A stretch of 64,000 bases of DNA, taken from Streptosporangiaceae bacterium (GTDB lineage Bacteria > Actinomycetota > Actinomycetes > Streptosporangiales > Streptosporangiaceae). The notes under the pieces were generated by a model. The model searched no databases, was not told the origin of the DNA, and worked only from the letters and a program-made list of their open reading frames with translations. The stretch spans positions 1-64,000 of the forward strand of contig JAFAPY010000357.1 of assembly GCA_019246795.1 (NCBI GenBank). Direction: 5' to 3'. Made by a program: the position numbers and the translations under genes. Within the stretch, counting starts at the first letter, position 1. Each line of letters begins with the position of its first letter. Shown piece after piece: positions 30,106 to 40,892 of this stretch.

Positions 30106-31667
30106 CGACGGCTTACCTGGGCATGCCGACCGCGCCGCCGGGCGTGGGGCACCTGCGCGGCGCCGACCGGTTCCCCGTCGCGGCCCGGCGCGCGCTGGCC
30201 AACACCCAGCTGCGCCACAACCTGGCGATGGCCACCGCGACCATCCGGGCCAAGCGGGCCGCGGTGGTCGGCGAGCTGGCCGACTGGGAGGAGCTACGCG
30301 CCGCCGGCCGGGCGGCCAAGGCCGGGGCCATGAGGCAGCTGGACCGGTATCTCACCCAGCTGGAGACCGCGGTCGGTGCGCACGGCGGGGTGGTGCACTG
30401 GGCCAGGGACGCGATTGAGGCCAACCAGATCGTGTCCGACCTGGTCGCTGCGACCGGGAGCCGGGAGGCCGTCAAGGTCAAGTCCATGGCGACCGACGAG
30501 ATCGGGCTGAACCAGGCGCTGGCAGCCGCCGGGATCACCGCGTACGAAACCGACCTGGCCGAACTCATCGTCCAGCTCGGCCACGACCGCCCGTCGCACA
30601 TCCTGGTGCCGGCCATCCACCGCAACCGCGCGGAGATCAGGGAGATCTTCCTGCGGGAGATGGCCGGCGTGGATCCAGGGCTGACCGACGAGCCGGCCGC
30701 GCTGGCCGAGGCCGCCCGCGTCTACCTGCGGCGCAGGTTCCTGTCCGCCCGGGTCGGCATCAGCGGCGCCAACTTCGCCATCGCCGAGACGGGCACGATC
30801 TGCGTGGTCGAGTCCGAGGGCAACGGCCGGATGTGCGTGACCCTGCCCGAGGTGCTGATTACAGTGATGGGCATCGAGAAGGTGCTGCCGAGCTGGGCGG
30901 ACCTCGCGGTGTTCCTGCAGCTGCTGCCGCGGTCCTCGACCGGGGAGCGGATGAACCCGTACACGTCCATGTGGACCGGGGTGACGCCGGGCGACGGCCC
31001 GCAGCAGTTCCATCTCGTGCTGCTCGACAACGGCAGGACCGCCGCGCTGGCCGACCCGGTCGGCCGCCAGGCCCTGCACTGCATCCGCTGCTCCGCCTGC
31101 CTGAACGTGTGCCCGGTCTACGAGCGGGTCGGGGGGCACGCGTACGGCTCGGTCTATCCCGGGCCGATCGGCGCGGTGCTCTCGCCGCAGCTGACCGGGG
31201 TGGAGGACAACGCGACCCTGCCGTTTGCCTCCTCGCTGTGCGGCGCCTGCTACGACGCCTGCCCGGTCAAGATCGACATCCCGTCGGTGCTGGTCCACCT
31301 GCGGGCCCGGCACGTGGAGGAAAAGCGGCAGGAGCGCCGGGTGCCGGGCGCCGAGGCGATCATGATGGCGGCGGCGTCCTGGGTGATGGCGAGGCCCGGC
31401 CGGTTCGCGGCCGCACAGCGGGCGGACCGGCTCGGGCGGGCGCTCGGCCGGCGCCGCGGCCGCATCGGCCGGCTGCCGCCGCCGCTGGCCCGGTGGACGC
31501 AGGCGCGGGACCTGCCCGTCCCGCCTGCGCAGACCTTCCGCCAGTGGTGGCGCGACGAGCACGGGAAGCCGCCGCCGGACACGCACCGGGAGCCGCACCG
31601 CGAGCACGGGAAGCCGCCGCCGGACACGCACCGGGAGCCGCACCGCGAGCACGGGAAGCGGTCGTGA
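30102..31667 (+). CDS. lutB: lactate utilisation iron-sulfur protein LutB
   Basis: LUD domain plus 4Fe-4S 'CIRCSACLNVCPVYERVGGHAYGSVYPGPIGAVL', 'SLCGACYDACPVKIDIP'; true start ATG 30102. Confidence 0.95.
   Translation: MTTAYLGMPTAPPGVGHLRGADRFPVAARRALANTQLRHNLAMATATIRAKRAAVVGELADWEELRAAGRAAKAGAMRQLDRYLTQLETAVGAHGGVVHWARDAIEANQIVSDLVAATGSREAVKVKSMATDEIGLNQALAAAGITAYETDLAELIVQLGHDRPSHILVPAIHRNRAEIREIFLREMAGVDPGLTDEPAALAEAARVYLRRRFLSARVGISGANFAIAETGTICVVESEGNGRMCVTLPEVLITVMGIEKVLPSWADLAVFLQLLPRSSTGERMNPYTSMWTGVTPGDGPQQFHLVLLDNGRTAALADPVGRQALHCIRCSACLNVCPVYERVGGHAYGSVYPGPIGAVLSPQLTGVEDNATLPFASSLCGACYDACPVKIDIPSVLVHLRARHVEEKRQERRVPGAEAIMMAAASWVMARPGRFAAAQRADRLGRALGRRRGRIGRLPPPLARWTQARDLPVPPAQTFRQWWRDEHGKPPPDTHREPHREHGKPPPDTHREPHREHGKRS
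31557..31659. repeat. 2.3 x 45-bp in-frame tandem repeat at LutB C-terminus
   Basis: Encodes 'EHGKPPPDTHREPHR' twice then 'EHGK'. Confidence 0.95.
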
Positions 31668-32329
31668 GCGCGCGCGAGGAGATCCTGGCCCGGATCCGCG
31701 CCGGGCTGGCCGGCGGCGAACCGCCCGGCCCGGGGCAGGGACCTGACAGCGACGGCGCCGGAAGCGGCCCGGGGATCTCCTTCCGCGCCCAGGGCCACCT
31801 TGAGCCCGACGCGCGGCTTGACCTGCTGGCCGAGCGGCTGGCCGACTACCGGGCCCTGGTCCGCCGGGCCTCGCCGGGCGAGCGGGGCGCCGCGATAGGC
31901 GCGGCCCTGGCCGACCGGGGCGCGCGGCGGCTGGTGGTGCCGCCCGGCCTGGACCTGGACCGGGCGGCGCTGCCCGCCGGCACCGAGATCGTGACCGACG
32001 ACGGCCTGTCCGCAGCCGAGCTGGACGCCGTCGACGGGGTGATCACCGGCGCGGCCGTGGCAATCGCCGAGACCGGAACCATCGTGCTGGACGGCTCGCC
32101 CGACCAGGGCCGCCGGGCGATCACCCTGGTGCCCGACTACCACCTGTGCATCGTCTGTGCCGGCCAGGTGGTGGAAATCGTGCCCGAGGCGGTGGCCCGC
32201 CTGGCCGAGCGGGCCGACCGCCCGCTGACCTGGATCAGCGGCCCGTCGGCCACCAGCGACATCGAGCTGAAGCGGGTGGAAGGCGTGCACGGCCCCCGCA
32301 CGCTGGAGGTCATCCTGGTCGGCCGCTGA
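31664..32329 (+). CDS. lutC: lactate utilisation protein LutC (LUD domain)
   Basis: GTG start 31664 overlaps the lutB stop; '[32 protein letters not shown]', '[28 protein letters not shown]'. Confidence 0.93.
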   Translation: MSAREEILARIRAGLAGGEPPGPGQGPDSDGAGSGPGISFRAQGHLEPDARLDLLAERLADYRALVRRASPGERGAAIGAALADRGARRLVVPPGLDLDRAALPAGTEIVTDDGLSAAELDAVDGVITGAAVAIAETGTIVLDGSPDQGRRAITLVPDYHLCIVCAGQVVEIVPEAVARLAERADRPLTWISGPSATSDIELKRVEGVHGPRTLEVILVGR

Positions 32330-33362
32330 GCCCGGATTCGGCGTGCACCAGGTCGGTCAGCCGGGCCAGCACGGCGGGATCGGTTTCCGGGAGCACGCCG
32401 TGACCGAGGTTGAACACGTGCCCCTCGGCGGTGCGCCCGCGCTCGACCACGTCGGTGGCGCGCTCCTTGATGACCTCCCACGGCGCCAGCAGGGCCGCCG
32501 GGTCCAGGTTGCCCTGCAGCGCCTTGCCAGGACCTACCCGCCGCGCCGCCTCGTCCAGCGGGACGCGCCAGTCGGCGCCGACCACGTCGGCGCCCGCCTC
32601 CGCCATCAGCCCGAGCACCTCACCGGTCCCGACGCCGAAGTGGATCCGCGGCACGCCCGCCGCCGCAAGCGCGGCGAAGATCCGGCTGGTGTGCGGCAGG
32701 ACCGCCTGCCGGTAGTCCTCCGCGCTGACCGCGCCGACCCAGGAGTCGAACAGCTGGATGGCCGCCGCGCCCGCGGCCACCTGCACCTGCAGGAAGGAGA
32801 TGGTGATGTCGGCAAGGCGGCCGAGCAGGGCGTGCCACAGCCCCGGGTCGCCGTACATCAGCGCCCTGGTGGTGTCGTGGTTCCGGGACGGGCCGCCTTC
32901 GATGAGGTAGGACGCGAGGGTGAACGGAGCACCCGCGAACCCGATCAGCGGACGGTCGCCGAGCTCGGCCAGGATCATCCGCACCGCTTGCGGGATGTAG
33001 GGCACGTCCCCGGCATCGAGGGGGCGCAGCCGGGCAAGGTCGGCAGACGTCCGCACCGGATCGTCCACCACCGGCCCGATTCCCGGCTTGATGTCGACGC
33101 CGACGCCCGCCGCGCGCAGCGGGACCATGATGTCGCTGAACAGGATCGCCGCGTCGACGTGGTACCTGCGCATCGGCTGCAGGGTGATCTCCGCGATCAT
33201 GTCGGGACGAGTGCAGGATTCGAGCATCGGGACGCCCGCGCGGACGCGCCGGTACTCCGGCAGCGAACGGCCTGCCTGCCGCATGAACCAGACCGGCGTG
33301 TAGGGAACCGGCTCCCGTCGGCAGGCGCGCAGGAACGGGGAATCGCGCGGGTGAACGGCCAT
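32310..33362 (-). CDS. hemE: uroporphyrinogen decarboxylase
   Basis: '[16 protein letters not shown]', '[26 protein letters not shown]', '[18 protein letters not shown]'. Confidence 0.97.
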   Translation of the reverse strand: MAVHPRDSPFLRACRREPVPYTPVWFMRQAGRSLPEYRRVRAGVPMLESCTRPDMIAEITLQPMRRYHVDAAILFSDIMVPLRAAGVGVDIKPGIGPVVDDPVRTSADLARLRPLDAGDVPYIPQAVRMILAELGDRPLIGFAGAPFTLASYLIEGGPSRNHDTTRALMYGDPGLWHALLGRLADITISFLQVQVAAGAAAIQLFDSWVGAVSAEDYRQAVLPHTSRIFAALAAAGVPRIHFGVGTGEVLGLMAEAGADVVGADWRVPLDEAARRVGPGKALQGNLDPAALLAPWEVIKERATDVVERGRTAEGHVFNLGHGVLPETDPAVLARLTDLVHAESGLSGRPG

Positions 33363-33442
33363 CCCATGGATCGTCTCACATCGCCGCGGACACGCCGCCC
33401 GAGGTCCCACGCAATGTCGTAGGCCCGTGCCACTATCGCAGG

Positions 33443-33643
33443 ATGACGCTCCTTTTCCGGAACTGCGCCGGATGCGGCGGGGAACAGCCGTTCGAGCAGT
33501 TCCACGCGGACCCCGTCGGCTGCCCCGATGTCCCGGACGGCGAGTGTGCGGAGTGGGGATGTATCGTGTGCGGAGAGGCGCTGATCATCGGCCTCCCACC
33601 CGGGGAGCCTGCCGTGAGCGAGGGCACGTCCAGGGCCGCGTGA
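33443..33643 (+). CDS. small Cys-rich protein (66 aa, putative zinc-ribbon-like)
   Basis: '[15 protein letters not shown]', '[14 protein letters not shown]' paired Cys motifs; between hemE and DUF3000. Confidence 0.6.
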   Translation: MTLLFRNCAGCGGEQPFEQFHADPVGCPDVPDGECAEWGCIVCGEALIIGLPPGEPAVSEGTSRAA

Positions 33644-33659
33644 GACCGCAGAGGAGCGG

Positions 33660-34388
33660 ATGGGTGACACGTACGCCCGGGCGGCCGGGCCGGGCGGCCA
33701 GCCGCCGGAGCTGACGCGGGCGGAGGCGGATGGCACGGGCATGGCGGTCCCACGATCGGAAGCGATATTCGCCGCTGCCGTGTCCGCCTTCATGGCCGGG
33801 CGCGACGCCCAGGCCAGGCCGGGCCTGGTGTTCGAGGAGGTGCCCGCGCCCAAGCGCCTGGCGCCGTATGCCGCCGCCATCGCCGCCACCGTGGGGCGCG
33901 ACGGCACCGACGTCGCCTGGGGGCGTCTTGTGCTGTTGTATGACCCGGAGGGCCAGCTGGGATGGGAGGGCATGTTCCGGCTGGTGGCCTACGTCCGCGC
34001 CGAGGTCGAGCCGGACATCGCGGCCGACCCGCTACTGGGCGAGGTGGGCTGGAGCTGGCTGTCGGAGTCGCTGGACACGCACGTGCCCGGATACGCGGTG
34101 CCGAGCGGCACGGTCACCAGGGTGATCACCGAGGGGTTCGGCGCCAAGCAGGACGAGCTTCCCGCGACCGAGTTCGAGCTGCGCGCCTCCTGGTCGCCGG
34201 CCGGGTCCCCGGGTAACAAGCCCGCCGACGCCGACCTGGACGCGCTGGATCTCCCGGCGCATTTCGCTGCCTGGTGCGCCTGCATGTCGGCCGCGGCCGG
34301 CCTGGAACCACTGGGCACCCGTGCGCTGCGCCCGCGTGGTGCCGCGCAGGGTCGTGCACCAGCACAGCCGCCAGGACGCCGTGACTGA
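33660..34388 (+). CDS. DUF3000 domain-containing protein
   Basis: 'IFAAAVSAFMAGRDAQARPGLVFEEVPAPKRLAPYAAAIAA', GAGGAG ribosome-binding site. Confidence 0.88.
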   Translation: MGDTYARAAGPGGQPPELTRAEADGTGMAVPRSEAIFAAAVSAFMAGRDAQARPGLVFEEVPAPKRLAPYAAAIAATVGRDGTDVAWGRLVLLYDPEGQLGWEGMFRLVAYVRAEVEPDIAADPLLGEVGWSWLSESLDTHVPGYAVPSGTVTRVITEGFGAKQDELPATEFELRASWSPAGSPGNKPADADLDALDLPAHFAAWCACMSAAAGLEPLGTRALRPRGAAQGRAPAQPPGRRD

Positions 34389-35628
34389 CGAACTCGGCGG
34401 CTCGGAGGCCCCGGGGGATTCCAGGGTTCCGGTCCCGCTGACCGAGCCTCGCGACGGCCTGCCGCCGCTGGTGGACACCGCCGACGGGCTGGCCGAGGTC
34501 ACCTGCCGGCTCGCCCATGGCGACGGCCCCGTCGCGGTCGATGCCGAGCGGGCCTCCGGATACCGCTACGGGCAGCGTGCCTACCTGGTTCAGCTGCGCC
34601 GCGCCGGGGCCGGCACGGTCCTCATCGACCCGATTGCCTGCCCGGACCTGTCCGGCATCGATGCCGCCCTGGCCGAGGCGGAGGCTGTGCTGCACGCGGC
34701 GTCGCAGGACCTGCCGTGCCTGGCCGAGCTCGGTTACGGGCCGCGGCAGCTGTTCGACACCGAGCTCGCCGGCCGTCTGCTTGGCTACCCGAGGGTAGCG
34801 CTGGGCACGCTGGTCGAGGAGGTGCTCGGCTTCCACCTGGAGAAGGGGTACTCGGCAGCCGACTGGTCGATCCGGCCGCTGCGCCCGGAACTGCTGCGTT
34901 ACGCGGCACTCGACGTCGAGGTGCTGATCGAGCTGCGCGACGCCCTGGCCGCCGAGCTGGCCGCTCAGCGGAAGACGGAATGGGCGCGGCAGGAGTTCGC
35001 GGCCGTGCTCGCGGCCAAGCCGGCCGCGGCACGGCCGGATCTGTGGCGCCGTACCTCGGGCATCCACCGGGTGCCGTCCCGCCGCGGGCTCGCCGTGGTC
35101 CGCGAGCTGTGGACCGCCAGGGACCGGATCGCCCTGGCCGCGGACCTGTCCCCGCGCCGGGTGCTGCCCGACGCGGCGATCGTCGAGGCGGCCAGGTCGC
35201 TGCCGGGCAGCCGCGCGCAGCTTGCCCGGATCAGCGGGTTCACCGGGCGCCAGGCCCGGAGGTATGAGCGGGAGTGGCTGGCCGCCATGGCGCGCGCCCG
35301 GGCGAGCGCGGAACCCGACCTGCCGGAGGTCACCGCGGGGCCGGTGACCGAGGGGCCGCCGCCCGCGCACCGGTGGGCCGAACGCGATCCGGCCGCGGCC
35401 GCGCGGCTGGCGGCCGCGCGCGCGGCGGTGACCGCGATCGCCGCGGACCGGGGGCTGCCGGTGGAGAACCTGCTGTCCCCCGATGCGGTCCGCAGGCTGA
35501 GCTGGGATCCGCCGTGGCTCTGTGACGAGCAGGCCGTGGCCCGGGCGCTGGCCGACTGGGGCGCGAGGCCCTGGCAGATCGAGCTCACCGCCGGGCCTCT
35601 CGCGGCTGCGCTCAGCGCCGCTGGATAG
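34381..35628 (+). CDS. rnd: ribonuclease D / HRDC domain protein
   Basis: 3'-5' exonuclease motifs 'VAVDAERASGYRYGQRAYLVQL', 'HAASQDLPCLAELG', 'YAALDVEVLIELRD'; GTG start overlapping DUF3000. Confidence 0.92.
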   Translation: MTDELGGSEAPGDSRVPVPLTEPRDGLPPLVDTADGLAEVTCRLAHGDGPVAVDAERASGYRYGQRAYLVQLRRAGAGTVLIDPIACPDLSGIDAALAEAEAVLHAASQDLPCLAELGYGPRQLFDTELAGRLLGYPRVALGTLVEEVLGFHLEKGYSAADWSIRPLRPELLRYAALDVEVLIELRDALAAELAAQRKTEWARQEFAAVLAAKPAAARPDLWRRTSGIHRVPSRRGLAVVRELWTARDRIALAADLSPRRVLPDAAIVEAARSLPGSRAQLARISGFTGRQARRYEREWLAAMARARASAEPDLPEVTAGPVTEGPPPAHRWAERDPAAAARLAAARAAVTAIAADRGLPVENLLSPDAVRRLSWDPPWLCDEQAVARALADWGARPWQIELTAGPLAAALSAAG

Positions 35629-35636
35629 GGTTGGGC

Positions 35637-36332
35637 ATGCACCTCCTCGCCAGCGGGACGGCGCCGCAGCTGCCCGGCTTCCTCAACGCGCTGGCCGGGC
35701 CGCTCGATCGTTTCGGCTACTGGGCCGTCGCGCTGTTCGTCATGATCGAGGACTTCGGCGTTCCGGTGCCGGGAGAGACCGCGCTCATCGCCGCCTCGGT
35801 CTACGCAGGCGCGGGCCGGCTCAACGTCGTGCTGGTGGGCGTCATCGGCTTCCTTGCGGCTGTCACCGGCGACAACATAGGCTTCGCCATCGGGCATTAC
35901 GGTGGCCGCGCGCTGGCCGTGCGCTGGGGCAGGTACGTCTTCCTGACCGAGAAACGGCTGGACAAGGCCGAGGGCTTCTTCGACAGGCACGGCGCCTGGA
36001 TCGTCGTGTTCGCCCGCTTCATCGAGGGGCTGCGGCAGGCCAACGGCATCATCGCGGGCATCGTCGGCATGCCCTGGCTGCGCTTCCTGGTCTTCAACGC
36101 GCTCGGCGCCGCGTTGTGGGTGGGAACCTGGGTGAGCCTGGGCTACCTGGCCGGCAGCCACATCACCACGATCTACCACTACATCACGGTGTACGGCTAC
36201 TATCTCCTGATCGCGCTCGCGGTGCTGCTGGCTGCCTACATCGCCTGGCGGCTCGTGCGCCGCAGGCGCCGCGTCTCCATGTCAGCCCAGCCTCAGGAAG
36301 GCTCCGAAGACTCCAGGGCCCGCGGCTCGTAG
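35637..36332 (+). CDS. DedA family membrane protein
   Basis: 'MIEDFGVPVPGETALIAASVYAGAG', 'GDNIGFAIGHYGGR', 'FARFIEGLRQANGIIAGIVGMPWLRF'. Confidence 0.92.
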   Translation: MHLLASGTAPQLPGFLNALAGPLDRFGYWAVALFVMIEDFGVPVPGETALIAASVYAGAGRLNVVLVGVIGFLAAVTGDNIGFAIGHYGGRALAVRWGRYVFLTEKRLDKAEGFFDRHGAWIVVFARFIEGLRQANGIIAGIVGMPWLRFLVFNALGAALWVGTWVSLGYLAGSHITTIYHYITVYGYYLLIALAVLLAAYIAWRLVRRRRRVSMSAQPQEGSEDSRARGS

Positions 36333-37210
36333 CCTTCCAGGGCGGCCAGCGCGCCCGCCGCCGCGTGCAGCACCCAGAACCCGCCCTTGGGCCGCGACGG
36401 GTCCGCCGGAACCGGCGCGCCGAGCACGTCGCACGCCGCGTTCAGCGCCGACTTCAGGTTCTCCCGGTGCAGGCAGACCACAGCCGGCTCGCGGGCCGCT
36501 ATCGAGCCGGCAATCAGCTTCCTGAGCGTGTCATAACTGCTCGTTCGGTCAAATCCCGGGGAGCGGCCGGAAACCGCCAAGCCGGCATCGGCCTCGACGG
36601 TCCCGCCGAAGCTCGCCGCGTACGGGTGCACGGTCTGGGTGCAGCGCAGCGCGGGAGAGCTGAGCACCCGGGCGCGCGGCGCGAAGCAGGCCAGCAGCCC
36701 GGCCAGCGCGGCCGCGTCAGCCTCACCGTCGGCGTCGAGCGGCCGCAGGTCATCGTCGCCGGTCCAGTTGTCCTTGCTGCCGGCCGATGCGTGCCGGACC
36801 AGGATCAGCGGCACGGTCGTCTGCGCGCGCAGGCCGGCAAGAACCTCGCCGTCATGCGCGTAGCTCAGCCGCTGCCCCGCGTGCCGCAGCGGCAGCCAGG
36901 CAACCTGGTCCACCTCACGGGTGGGAGTGAACGCGCCGCTGCGCATGCGGGCCGACCAGTAGTCGACCTGTTTCGGCCGGCTGCCCGCGAGGTAATGCTG
37001 CGCAGGCAGCCTGGGACCCAGCACCGCGCGCACGCCGGTCTCCTCGAAGACCTCGCGGATCGCGGTCAGCAGCACGTGCTCGCCGGGCTCGCGCTTGCCC
37101 TTGGGCAGCGACCAGTCGTCGTATTTGGGCCGGTGCACCAGCAGGACCTGCGGGTCCAGCGCCGCGGGGCGCCACAGCACCGCACCTGCCGCGAGGATCA
37201 CCTCACTCAT
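36293..37210 (-). CDS. mutT1: NUDIX hydrolase fused to histidine-phosphatase domain (MutT1-like)
   Basis: Nudix box '[23 protein letters not shown]', RHG-type '[10 protein letters not shown]'; coupled to ppk. Confidence 0.9.
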   Translation of the reverse strand: MSEVILAAGAVLWRPAALDPQVLLVHRPKYDDWSLPKGKREPGEHVLLTAIREVFEETGVRAVLGPRLPAQHYLAGSRPKQVDYWSARMRSGAFTPTREVDQVAWLPLRHAGQRLSYAHDGEVLAGLRAQTTVPLILVRHASAGSKDNWTGDDDLRPLDADGEADAAALAGLLACFAPRARVLSSPALRCTQTVHPYAASFGGTVEADAGLAVSGRSPGFDRTSSYDTLRKLIAGSIAAREPAVVCLHRENLKSALNAACDVLGAPVPADPSRPKGGFWVLHAAAGALAALEGYEPRALESSEPS

Positions 37211-39311
37211 CGGCCGGACGCACCCGGCGCATGCCGACCATGGTCTCCTGCACGTCGCGCAGCTGGTTGCCCGCCTCATCCCGGCTGTGCCTGGTCCAGT
37301 AGCCGTCCGCGTTCAGCCACCAGGAGGAGGTGCCGTCGTCCATGCCGAGGTCGAGCAGGCGGCGCAGCCGCAGCCGGTGCCCGGGATCGGTCACCCGCAC
37401 CAGGGCCTCCATCCGGCGGTCCAGATTCCGGTGCATCATGTCCGCGCTGCCGATCCACACCTCGGAGTCGGCGTCGTCACCGGGCCCGAACGCGTAGATG
37501 CGGGAGTGCTCGAGGAACCGGCCGAGCACGCTGCGGACCCTGATGTTGTCCGACACGCCGGGGATACCGGGCCGCAGCGCGCAGATGCCGCGTATCCACA
37601 AGTCGATCGGCACCCCGGCCCGGGAGGCGCGGTAGAGCGCGTCGATCACCACCTCGTCGACCAGCGCGTTCGCCTTGAACGCGATCCTGGCCGGCAGGCC
37701 GGCCCGGCGCCGCCCGGCCTGCCTGTCGATCCGGCTGACGATCCCGGCGCGCAGCGCCTCCGGCGCGACGAGCAGCTTCCGGTAGGCGCTGACACGGCTG
37801 TACCCGGTGAGGTGGTTGAACAGGGCGGTGACGTCCTCGCCTATGTCCGGGTCGGCGGTGAGCAGGCCGAAGTCCTCGTAGATCCGCGCCGTCCCCGGAT
37901 GGTAGTTCCCGGTGCCGATGTGGCAGTACCTGCGCAGCGTGCCGTCCGGCTCCTCCCGGACGATCAGCGCCATCTTGGCGTGGGTCTTCCACTGCACGAA
38001 GCCGTAGACGACGTGCGCGCCTGCCTGCTCCAGCTTGCGCGCCCAGGCGATGTTGGCGCGCTCGTCGAACCTGGCCTTGATCTCCACCACCACGACGACC
38101 TGCTTGCCCGCCTCGGCGGCGTCGATGAGCGCGTCCACGATCGGCGACTGGCCGCTGGTCCGGTACAGGGTCTGCTTGATCGCCAGCACGTGCGGGTCCT
38201 CCGCGGCCTCCTCGATCAGCCGCTCCACCGACGCCGCGAACGAGTCGTAGGGGTGGTGCACGAGCACGTCACGTTCGGCGATGGCGGTGAAGATGCTGGA
38301 GTCCTGGGGCACGGCGGGGGTGAACGGGACGAACGCCGGGTAGCGCAGCTCGCCGATGTTCAGGTCGGCGATGGCGGAAAGCCCCGACAGGTCCAGCGGC
38401 CCGGGCACCCGGTACACCGCGCGGGCGTCGATGTCCAGCTCGGTGACCAGCTTGTCCAGTACGTCGGGCGACATGGAGTCCTCCACCTCCAGCCGGACCG
38501 CCGGCGCGTTCTTGCGCTGGACGAGTTCCCGCTCCAGGGCCTGCAGCAGGTTCTCGGTGACGTCCTCGCTCACCTCCAGGTCCCTGGCGCGGGTGACCCG
38601 GAACACATGGTGTTCGATCACCTCCGCGCCGCCGAACAGGTCGGTCAGGTGAGCCGCGATGATGTCCTCGATCGGCACGTACCGGCACTGCGACACCTGG
38701 ATGAACCTGGGCAGCAGCGGCGGCACCTTCACCCTGGCGAACACGGTGGACTCGGTCGCCGGGTCGGCGATCATCACCGCCAGGTTGAGCGACAGGCCGG
38801 AAATGAAGGGGAAGGGGTGCGCCGGGTCTACCGCGAGCGGCGTGAGCACCGGGTAGATCCTGTTGCTGAACAGGTCGCCGAGGCGGTCCCGTTCCGCGGC
38901 GGACAGCTCCTTCCAGCGCAGGATCTCGATGCGGTGGTCGGCGAGCTCGCCGGCGATCCGCTCGGTGAAAGCCCGGGCGTGCCGCACGGTCAGCCTGCCC
39001 GCCAGGTCCTGGGTGTCCTGCAGCACCTGTTCCGGCAGCAGGACCCCGGTGCCCTCGGCGGGGAAGCCCGCCGCCATCCTGGTCATCAGCCCGGCCACGC
39101 GGACCATGAAGAACTCGTCCAGGTTGGTCGCGAAGATGGCGAGGAACCGCACCCGCTCCAGCAGCGGCACCGATTCGTCTTCGGCGAGCTCGAGCACGCG
39201 CTCGTTGAACCGCAGCCAGCTCTCCTCGCGGCCCAGGTACCGTTCCTCCGGCAGGCTGCCGTGCGGCTCGGCCTCCTGCCCGTCCGTACCGCTGATCTGG
39301 GTGACGCTCAT
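37203..39311 (-). CDS. ppk: polyphosphate kinase 1 (RNA-degradosome family)
   Basis: '[47 protein letters not shown]', '[28 protein letters not shown]'. Confidence 0.97.
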   Translation of the reverse strand: MSVTQISGTDGQEAEPHGSLPEERYLGREESWLRFNERVLELAEDESVPLLERVRFLAIFATNLDEFFMVRVAGLMTRMAAGFPAEGTGVLLPEQVLQDTQDLAGRLTVRHARAFTERIAGELADHRIEILRWKELSAAERDRLGDLFSNRIYPVLTPLAVDPAHPFPFISGLSLNLAVMIADPATESTVFARVKVPPLLPRFIQVSQCRYVPIEDIIAAHLTDLFGGAEVIEHHVFRVTRARDLEVSEDVTENLLQALERELVQRKNAPAVRLEVEDSMSPDVLDKLVTELDIDARAVYRVPGPLDLSGLSAIADLNIGELRYPAFVPFTPAVPQDSSIFTAIAERDVLVHHPYDSFAASVERLIEEAAEDPHVLAIKQTLYRTSGQSPIVDALIDAAEAGKQVVVVVEIKARFDERANIAWARKLEQAGAHVVYGFVQWKTHAKMALIVREEPDGTLRRYCHIGTGNYHPGTARIYEDFGLLTADPDIGEDVTALFNHLTGYSRVSAYRKLLVAPEALRAGIVSRIDRQAGRRRAGLPARIAFKANALVDEVVIDALYRASRAGVPIDLWIRGICALRPGIPGVSDNIRVRSVLGRFLEHSRIYAFGPGDDADSEVWIGSADMMHRNLDRRMEALVRVTDPGHRLRLRRLLDLGMDDGTSSWWLNADGYWTRHSRDEAGNQLRDVQETMVGMRRVRPADE

Positions 39312-39374
39312 GACATCTATTGTCCCCGCGGCAGGCTGAACAGGAAACTTCGAGATCTTCCCGCCAGCAGCCGG

Positions 39375-40880
39375 CTAGAACGCCTCTGGGCGACGGCAGG
39401 CGGCCCAGATGGCGTCGCGACCGGCCAGCTTGACCCGCTCGCCGCGGCCCAGCGCCTTCGCCAGCTCGGCCTCGGCGGCCTCGATGCACAGCCATTCGTC
39501 GTAGCTGACCGGGGTGACGCCGCGGCCGGCGAGCACCGACGCCAGCGGCCACTCCGCGGCCTCGGCGCCGGCTGCGGCATCGGCGCCCATGGCGGCGGCC
39601 ACGCCGCCGGCTGTGGCCTCGGCGACCGGGTCCGGGTAGCGGAGCAGGCCCGGCCTGGGCAGCAGGGTGCCGCCTTCGCCGGGGCCGGCTGCCAGGCCGG
39701 CCAGGTCCTCCAGCAGGGAGCGGACGGTCTCGGCGGCGTCGGACTTGTTCGTGCCGATCACCCCGGTCGGGCCGCGCTTGAGCCAGCCGGCCACGTACTC
39801 GCCGGGCAGCGGCTGCCCCTCGGGGCCCAGGACGCGGCCGGCTGCGTTCGGGACGACGGAGGCCCGCTCGTCGAAGGGCACGCCGGGCAGCGGCACGCTC
39901 TGGTACCCGACCGAGCGCAGCACCATCTGTACCGGCAGCGTCTCGTAGCTGCCGGTGCCGCCGAACCTGCCCGCGGCGTCGATGACGGTACGCTCCAGGA
40001 CCAGGCCGCTGACGTGTTCGGTGCCGAGGATTTCCGCCGGCCGCAGCCAGAACCGCAGCGTCAGCCGCCGCGCCGCGCCCCCGGTATGCGCGGGCTGCGC
40101 CCAGCTGGCGATCGTGACCAGGTTGCCGCGGACCCGGCGGTCCGATTCCGCCAGCGCCGTCCCCTCGCCGACCTGGTCGAAGGCGCTCAGGTCGACCTCG
40201 TCGGGGTGCACGACGACCTCGACGCCGTCAAGCTCGCCCAGCTCGCGCAGTTCCTTGGTGGTGAACTTGGCGTGCGCGGGGCCGCGGCGCCCGATCACGT
40301 GCACCTCGCGCACCTTGCTCGCGTGCAGGGCGTCGAGCACCGGCTGCGGGACGTCGGTGGCGTGCAGCTCGGCGGGATCGCGGGCCAGGATCCGCGCGAC
40401 GTCGACGGCGACGTTACCGACGCCGATCACCGCGACCGACTCGGCGTCCAGGGTAAACGCTGCGGAGTCCGAATCGGGATGGCCGCAGTACCAGTTCACG
40501 AAGTCGGTGGCCGCGTAGCTGCCCGGCAGGTCCTCACCGGGGATGCCGAGCCGCCGGTCCCGCATCGCCCCGGTCGCGTAGATGACCGCGTCGTAGGCGG
40601 CCAGCAGCTCGTCGCGGGTGACGTTCTCGCCGAGGAGGACCCCGCCGACGAAGCGGACATCCGGGCTTTCCAGCACCTTGCGCAGGTACTGCGCGATCGA
40701 CTTGATCGACTTGTGGTCCGGCGCCACGCCGTAGCGGACCAGCCCGTAGGGGGTAGGCAGCCGGTCGAGGACGTCGACCCGGACCCGGACCGGCTCCGGC
40801 AGCGCCGCTGCCTGCTTGACCAGCGCCTCAGCGGCGTACAGCCCGGCAGGGCCGGAGCCCACCACGGCTACGTTCAGCAT
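39375..40880 (-). CDS. fprA: ferredoxin/adrenodoxin-NADP+ reductase-like FAD oxidoreductase
   Basis: 'VAVVGSGPAGLYAAEAL', 'YGLVRYGVAPDHKSIKSI', 'VIGVGNVAVDVARIL'. Confidence 0.93.
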   Translation of the reverse strand: MLNVAVVGSGPAGLYAAEALVKQAAALPEPVRVRVDVLDRLPTPYGLVRYGVAPDHKSIKSIAQYLRKVLESPDVRFVGGVLLGENVTRDELLAAYDAVIYATGAMRDRRLGIPGEDLPGSYAATDFVNWYCGHPDSDSAAFTLDAESVAVIGVGNVAVDVARILARDPAELHATDVPQPVLDALHASKVREVHVIGRRGPAHAKFTTKELRELGELDGVEVVVHPDEVDLSAFDQVGEGTALAESDRRVRGNLVTIASWAQPAHTGGAARRLTLRFWLRPAEILGTEHVSGLVLERTVIDAAGRFGGTGSYETLPVQMVLRSVGYQSVPLPGVPFDERASVVPNAAGRVLGPEGQPLPGEYVAGWLKRGPTGVIGTNKSDAAETVRSLLEDLAGLAAGPGEGGTLLPRPGLLRYPDPVAEATAGGVAAAMGADAAAGAEAAEWPLASVLAGRGVTPVSYDEWLCIEAAEAELAKALGRGERVKLAGRDAIWAACRRPEAF

Positions 40881-40892
40881 AGGAAGATAACG

